Source: Desulfitobacterium sp.
Lineage (GTDB): Bacteria > Bacillota > Desulfitobacteriia > Desulfitobacteriales > Desulfitobacteriaceae
Reading direction: 5' to 3'
DNA length: 8,481 nucleotides
NCBI GenBank assembly: GCA_012799495.1
Contig: JAAZLD010000150.1
Span: forward strand, 1 to 8,481
Below the pieces are notes generated by a model, which did no database searches, was not told the origin of the DNA, and saw only the letters and a list, made by a program, of their open reading frames with translations. The translations under genes were made by a program, and so were the position numbers. Below are positions 6,395 to 8,481 of this stretch, piece by piece. Every line of letters starts with the position of its first letter. Position 1 is the stretch's first letter.

Positions 6395-6458
6395 ATGAGT
6401 ACCTCCTTTGCCAAATATATGAGCGCTTTCTTAGTATTTGTTTAAATCAGGTACTCAT
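6395..6458 (-). promoter_or_regulatory. Hairpin able to sequester the nifJ ribosome-binding site
   Basis: On the minus strand ATGAGTACCT (6458-6449) is the exact reverse complement of AGGTACTCAT (6404-6395). The downstream arm covers the last half of the Shine-Dalgarno AAGGAGGT (6408-6401) and ends directly before the GTG start. Past a two-base mismatch, three more A-U pairs can form (6407-6409 with 6446-6444). The loop is about 44 bases. In RNA this would mask the start site; in DNA it could be an operator. No known riboswitch or protein-binding motif was recognised in the loop. Confidence 0.55.
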
Positions 6459-6480
6459 ACATATTTTTAGTTTTTATTCT

Positions 6481-6597
6481 AAATAATTTCCCTTTTAATC
6501 TTCTTAAGCTTCCTCTTCATCTCTCTTCATCTCTCTCCTAATACTTATCTTAAATATCTCAAAACTCTCTCTTATTCTTCTCTTAAGGGAATTATTT
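6481..6597. repeat. Long-range inverted repeat bounding a pyrimidine-rich stretch upstream of nifJ
   Basis: AAATAATTTCCCTT (6481-6494) is complementary to AAGGGAATTATTT (6585-6597) over 13 pairs with one bulged T. The roughly 90 bases between are strongly pyrimidine-rich on the plus strand, hence purine-rich in the nifJ-sense strand. They include a perfect tandem 10-bp repeat, CTTCATCTCT, at 6515-6534. I see no clear -35/-10 pair for nifJ here. It could be a leader structure, a degenerate insertion, or low-complexity AT-rich DNA. Confidence 0.4.
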
Positions 6598-6631
6598 TTC
6601 TCTTGACAAAGAGCTAGTTTTTGGGCAAAAA

Positions 6632-7080
6632 ATGGCACCACCCCTCTTCATACGGATCAAGCAACGGAAGGGGAGCAGTTTAAAGGTATTGCTAAATGGT
6701 CCTTTGTAGGCTTTCTCCTTGCCACAATTCTTTTTCTCATTGGTAAATTCCTCATTCCCAGCAACCTAGAAACCCTACATATTGTCTTCGATCTTTTACT
6801 ATTATCGACCATGATTGCCACTGGCTTTACTTCCTTTGGGTGTTTTTTACGAACTAAGAATAAGCGTTTGTTCTTTACTATTAGCTTTAAAAACAACCTA
6901 CTTTTTCTAGTCTTCTTTTCGGTGGCTTTTCTTCTCCTTACTCAAGTGCCTCAAAGTATCCGAGAAGAGACTTATCCCCTATTTTTTATTCTATTTGCCA
7001 TCTGCGGTGCAGCAATTGGAGGATTAGCAATAACCTTAATTACCAAGTTCCCCTTGTATAGAGATAAAAAAGTCAAGTGA
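6632..7080 (+). pseudogene. Small four-helix membrane protein frame lacking a start codon (probable frameshift near 6627-6632)
   Basis: The frame reads NGTTPLHTDQATEGEQ, then four hydrophobic segments: WSFVGFLLATILFLIGKFLI, a helix around LHIVFDLLLLSTMIATGF, one around LLFLVFFSVAFLLLTQV, and LFFILFAICGAAIGGLAITL, ending in the basic tail RDKKVK. This is a coherent integral membrane protein of about 150 residues. The frame is open back to TGA at 6604-6606 with no ATG, GTG or TTG before ATG 6811. That ATG falls inside the second helix and has no ribosome site. If the A6 run at 6627-6632 had five As, a TTG at 6621 would open the frame (MGKNGTTPLH), with AAAGAG seven bases upstream. So this is a frameshifted pseudogene, a slippage-dependent gene or a sequence error. 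I do not recognise the family. It is convergent with the sigma-54 regulator and ends seven bases before a bidirectional terminator. Confidence 0.6.
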
Positions 7081-7122
7081 AAAAAGAAAAAGCACCAGAC
7101 TAAGGTGCTTTTCTTGCTTTTT
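7081..7122. terminator. Bidirectional intrinsic terminator between convergent genes
   Basis: AAAAGCACC (7088-7096) and GGTGCTTTT (7104-7112) form a 9-bp stem with a 7-base loop. On the plus strand it is followed by CTTGCTTTTT, and on the minus strand by TTTTTCTTTTT-type sequence. It lies between the membrane-protein frame (stop 7080) and the response-regulator stop (7138), and would end transcripts from both sides. Confidence 0.85.
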
Positions 7123-7137
7123 GGTATGGAATTTAGT

Positions 7138-8481
7138 CTAACTACGGTTATATTCATCTATTTTCCGATATAAATTCCGTACACTAATCCCTAATAGTTT
7201 TGCCGCTTGATTACGGTTGCCCTGAACCTTCTCTAAGGTGGCCAGAATATGACGCTTTTCCAAATCCGCAAGAGTTGGGTAGTTTTCCAGATTGCCTCCT
7301 GAATCCTCCAGGTAATTATCTTTTGCTAGATTATTTGGACCACCACTACTCGATTCGTTATCTCGATTTCGCTCTAAATTTTGCTCTTCTTGGGATCCAT
7401 CCCTTGTATTCTCTGACCCATCCTGGAAGCCCTTTTCTTGATTATTAGGCCAAAGGTCTTGGAGTTTAATCACATTTCCTTCCGCAAGGATCTTACCTCG
7501 CTCCATTAGATGGGCTAATTCCCGGACATTGCCGGGAAAATCATAAGCTAACAAGGCCTCTTTGGCCTCAGGGGAAAGTTTATATTCACTATTTAATCTC
7601 AAGTTCTTTTCCCCCATAAGGTTTTTTCCCCGAGGAGGATTCTTACTCTCCTTCTGTAAGAAGAATTCAGCCAGCTCCAGGATATCCTCTTTCCGCTCTC
7701 TTAAAGGGGGGATTTCTATAATCATTCCCGAGAGGCGATAGTAAAGGTCTTTCCGAAAAGTACCCCCTTCTACTTCCTCTAATAAATTCCGATTAGTGGC
7801 TGCAACAATACGAACATCTACCCTTCTTAAACGATTATCTCCAACCCGACGAAATTCCCCTGTTTCCATAAAGCGCAAAAGCTTCACCTGAAGGTTTAAG
7901 GACATCTCCCCAATCTCATCCAGAAAGAGAGTTCCTTGATCTGCCATTTCTACTAAGCCAAGTTTAACAGAACTGGCACCTGTGAAAGCCCCTTTCCCAT
8001 GACCAAAAAGCTCACTTTCCATAAGGTTTTCCTGGACCGCTCCTGAGTTCAATGGTATATAAGCCTGAGAACTGCGAGGACTCCAAGTATGTAAAGCCCG
8101 GGCAAAGAGATCCTTTCCTGTCCCACTTTCCCCTTGTAAAAGAACAGGGGTATCTGTTTGAGCTATTTTGCGGGTCAGTTCCATTAAGGACTGAAGAGCA
8201 AGACTACTGCCAATGATTTGGGGCTCAGTATTTTGCCGATGGACTACTTGCTTGAGCCCTGTATTTTCCACTAAGAGTTTCCGCTGTTCTAAAGCTTTCT
8301 GTAAGGTAAGCTCTAGTTCCGAAAGATTGCAAGGCTTAGTTAAATAATCAAAAGCTCCAGCTTTCATAGCTTCAATAGCTGACTCCAAAGTTCCATGTCC
8401 AGTAAGCATAATTACTTGTAGTTCTGGTTGTTGCTTTTTAATTTCTTGCAAAAGAGTAAGTCCATCTCCATCAGGCAGACG
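7138..8481 (-). CDS. Sigma-54-dependent response regulator, NtrC family (N-terminus beyond right edge)
   Basis: A two-component activator that, once phosphorylated, forms an ATPase ring and drives open-complex formation by sigma-54 RNA polymerase. The visible 447 residues begin RLPDGDGLTLL, just after the expected phosphoacceptor Asp, and retain the receiver Thr (MLTGHG) and Lys (LTKP). The AAA+ domain follows, with Walker A GESGTGKD (117-124), the sigma-54-contacting GAFTGA loop (164-169), Walker B LFLDEIGE (D188, E189) and the arginine-finger region FRKDLYYRL. Next comes a hydrophilic linker of about 55 residues rich in D, E, N, S and G. A Fis-type helix-turn-helix (GNRNQAAKLLGISVRNLYRKI) closes the protein. 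The TTG at 8451 is internal, not the start: the frame continues to the window edge. A partner histidine kinase would be expected upstream, outside the window. The target operon cannot be told from this sequence; no -24/-12 promoter was found here. Confidence 0.94.
   Translation of the reverse strand, partial: RLPDGDGLTLLQEIKKQQPELQVIMLTGHGTLESAIEAMKAGAFDYLTKPCNLSELELTLQKALEQRKLLVENTGLKQVVHRQNTEPQIIGSSLALQSLMELTRKIAQTDTPVLLQGESGTGKDLFARALHTWSPRSSQAYIPLNSGAVQENLMESELFGHGKGAFTGASSVKLGLVEMADQGTLFLDEIGEMSLNLQVKLLRFMETGEFRRVGDNRLRRVDVRIVAATNRNLLEEVEGGTFRKDLYYRLSGMIIEIPPLRERKEDILELAEFFLQKESKNPPRGKNLMGEKNLRLNSEYKLSPEAKEALLAYDFPGNVRELAHLMERGKILAEGNVIKLQDLWPNNQEKGFQDGSENTRDGSQEEQNLERNRDNESSSGGPNNLAKDNYLEDSGGNLENYPTLADLEKRHILATLEKVQGNRNQAAKLLGISVRNLYRKIDEYNRS

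Noticed and set aside
6603..6631. TTGACA on the plus strand as a -35 box
   Set aside because: Seventeen bases downstream the sequence is CAAAAA, not a -10 hexamer, and no better -10 lies at 16 or 18 bases.
6633..6650. TGGCAC on the plus strand as the -24 part of a sigma-54 promoter for the membrane-protein frame
   Set aside because: The bases at the -12 position are CTCT instead of TTGC, so the GG/GC spacing rule fails; the match also lies within the putative coding region.
6811..7080. ATG 6811 as the true start of an 89-residue membrane protein
   Set aside because: No Shine-Dalgarno precedes it, it would begin inside a hydrophobic helix, and the frame upstream is clearly protein-like.
8449..8451. 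TTG at 8451 as the start of the sigma-54 regulator
   Set aside because: The frame continues upstream as RLPDGDGLTLL, an ordinary receiver-domain sequence, to the window edge.
1..8481. CRISPR arrays, insertion sequences, integrases, rRNA or tRNA genes
   Set aside because: No regularly spaced repeats, transposase-like frames, or recognisable structural RNA sequences were seen on either strand.

Overview
The window looks like chromosome from an anaerobic, endospore-forming Clostridia-type Firmicute. The grounds are a SpoIIID sporulation regulator, a large oxygen-sensitive pyruvate:ferredoxin oxidoreductase as the central metabolic gene, an Mbl-type MreB, Gram-positive Shine-Dalgarno sequences (AAGGAGG), frequent GTG starts and AT-rich intergenic DNA. 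I cannot name the genus. Almost every gene lies on the minus strand, so transcription runs right to left.

Reading along the minus strand, right to left. (1) 8481-7138: a sigma-54-dependent NtrC-family response regulator, cut at the right edge inside its receiver domain. It ends at a bidirectional terminator (about 7081-7122). (2) 6632-7080, plus strand and convergent: a reading frame for a small four-helix membrane protein without a usable start codon, probably frameshifted at an A6 run. (3) 6606-6395: a purine-rich (minus strand) leader ahead of nifJ, with a long-range inverted repeat, a tandem repeat and a hairpin that would cover the nifJ ribosome-binding site. (4) 6394-2867: nifJ (1175 aa), followed 17 bases later by a 61-aa DUF3787-like gene (2849-2664). 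Next come a 5'-truncated glycine betaine/choline-type substrate-binding protein gene (2622-2122) and a strong terminator (2071-2036). (5) 1988-1734: spoIIID; 1459-473: mreB/mbl; 290-1: the 5' part of a TagA/WecG-family glycosyltransferase, cut at the left edge.

The genes fall into three groups. nifJ supplies acetyl-CoA and reduced ferredoxin, with a small DUF3787 gene apparently carried on the same transcript. spoIIID, mreB and tagA form a sporulation and cell-envelope block whose two long gaps are rich in signals. After spoIIID there is an extended -10 promoter inside a palindrome, then a 12-bp hairpin and a SpoIIID-like box before mreB. After mreB there is a good sigma-A-type promoter, followed by a leader with mutually exclusive helices ending in a terminator-like U tract just before tagA. 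The signal-transduction regulator at the right edge is separated from the rest by terminator and direction.

I see no unambiguous new protein system. The most interesting material is non-coding: the tagA leader, the nifJ start-site hairpin and the operator-like palindrome before mreB. Two broken genes (the substrate-binding protein and the membrane protein) also deserve a look. All RNA-structure claims come from reading the sequence by eye, without folding software or comparative data.
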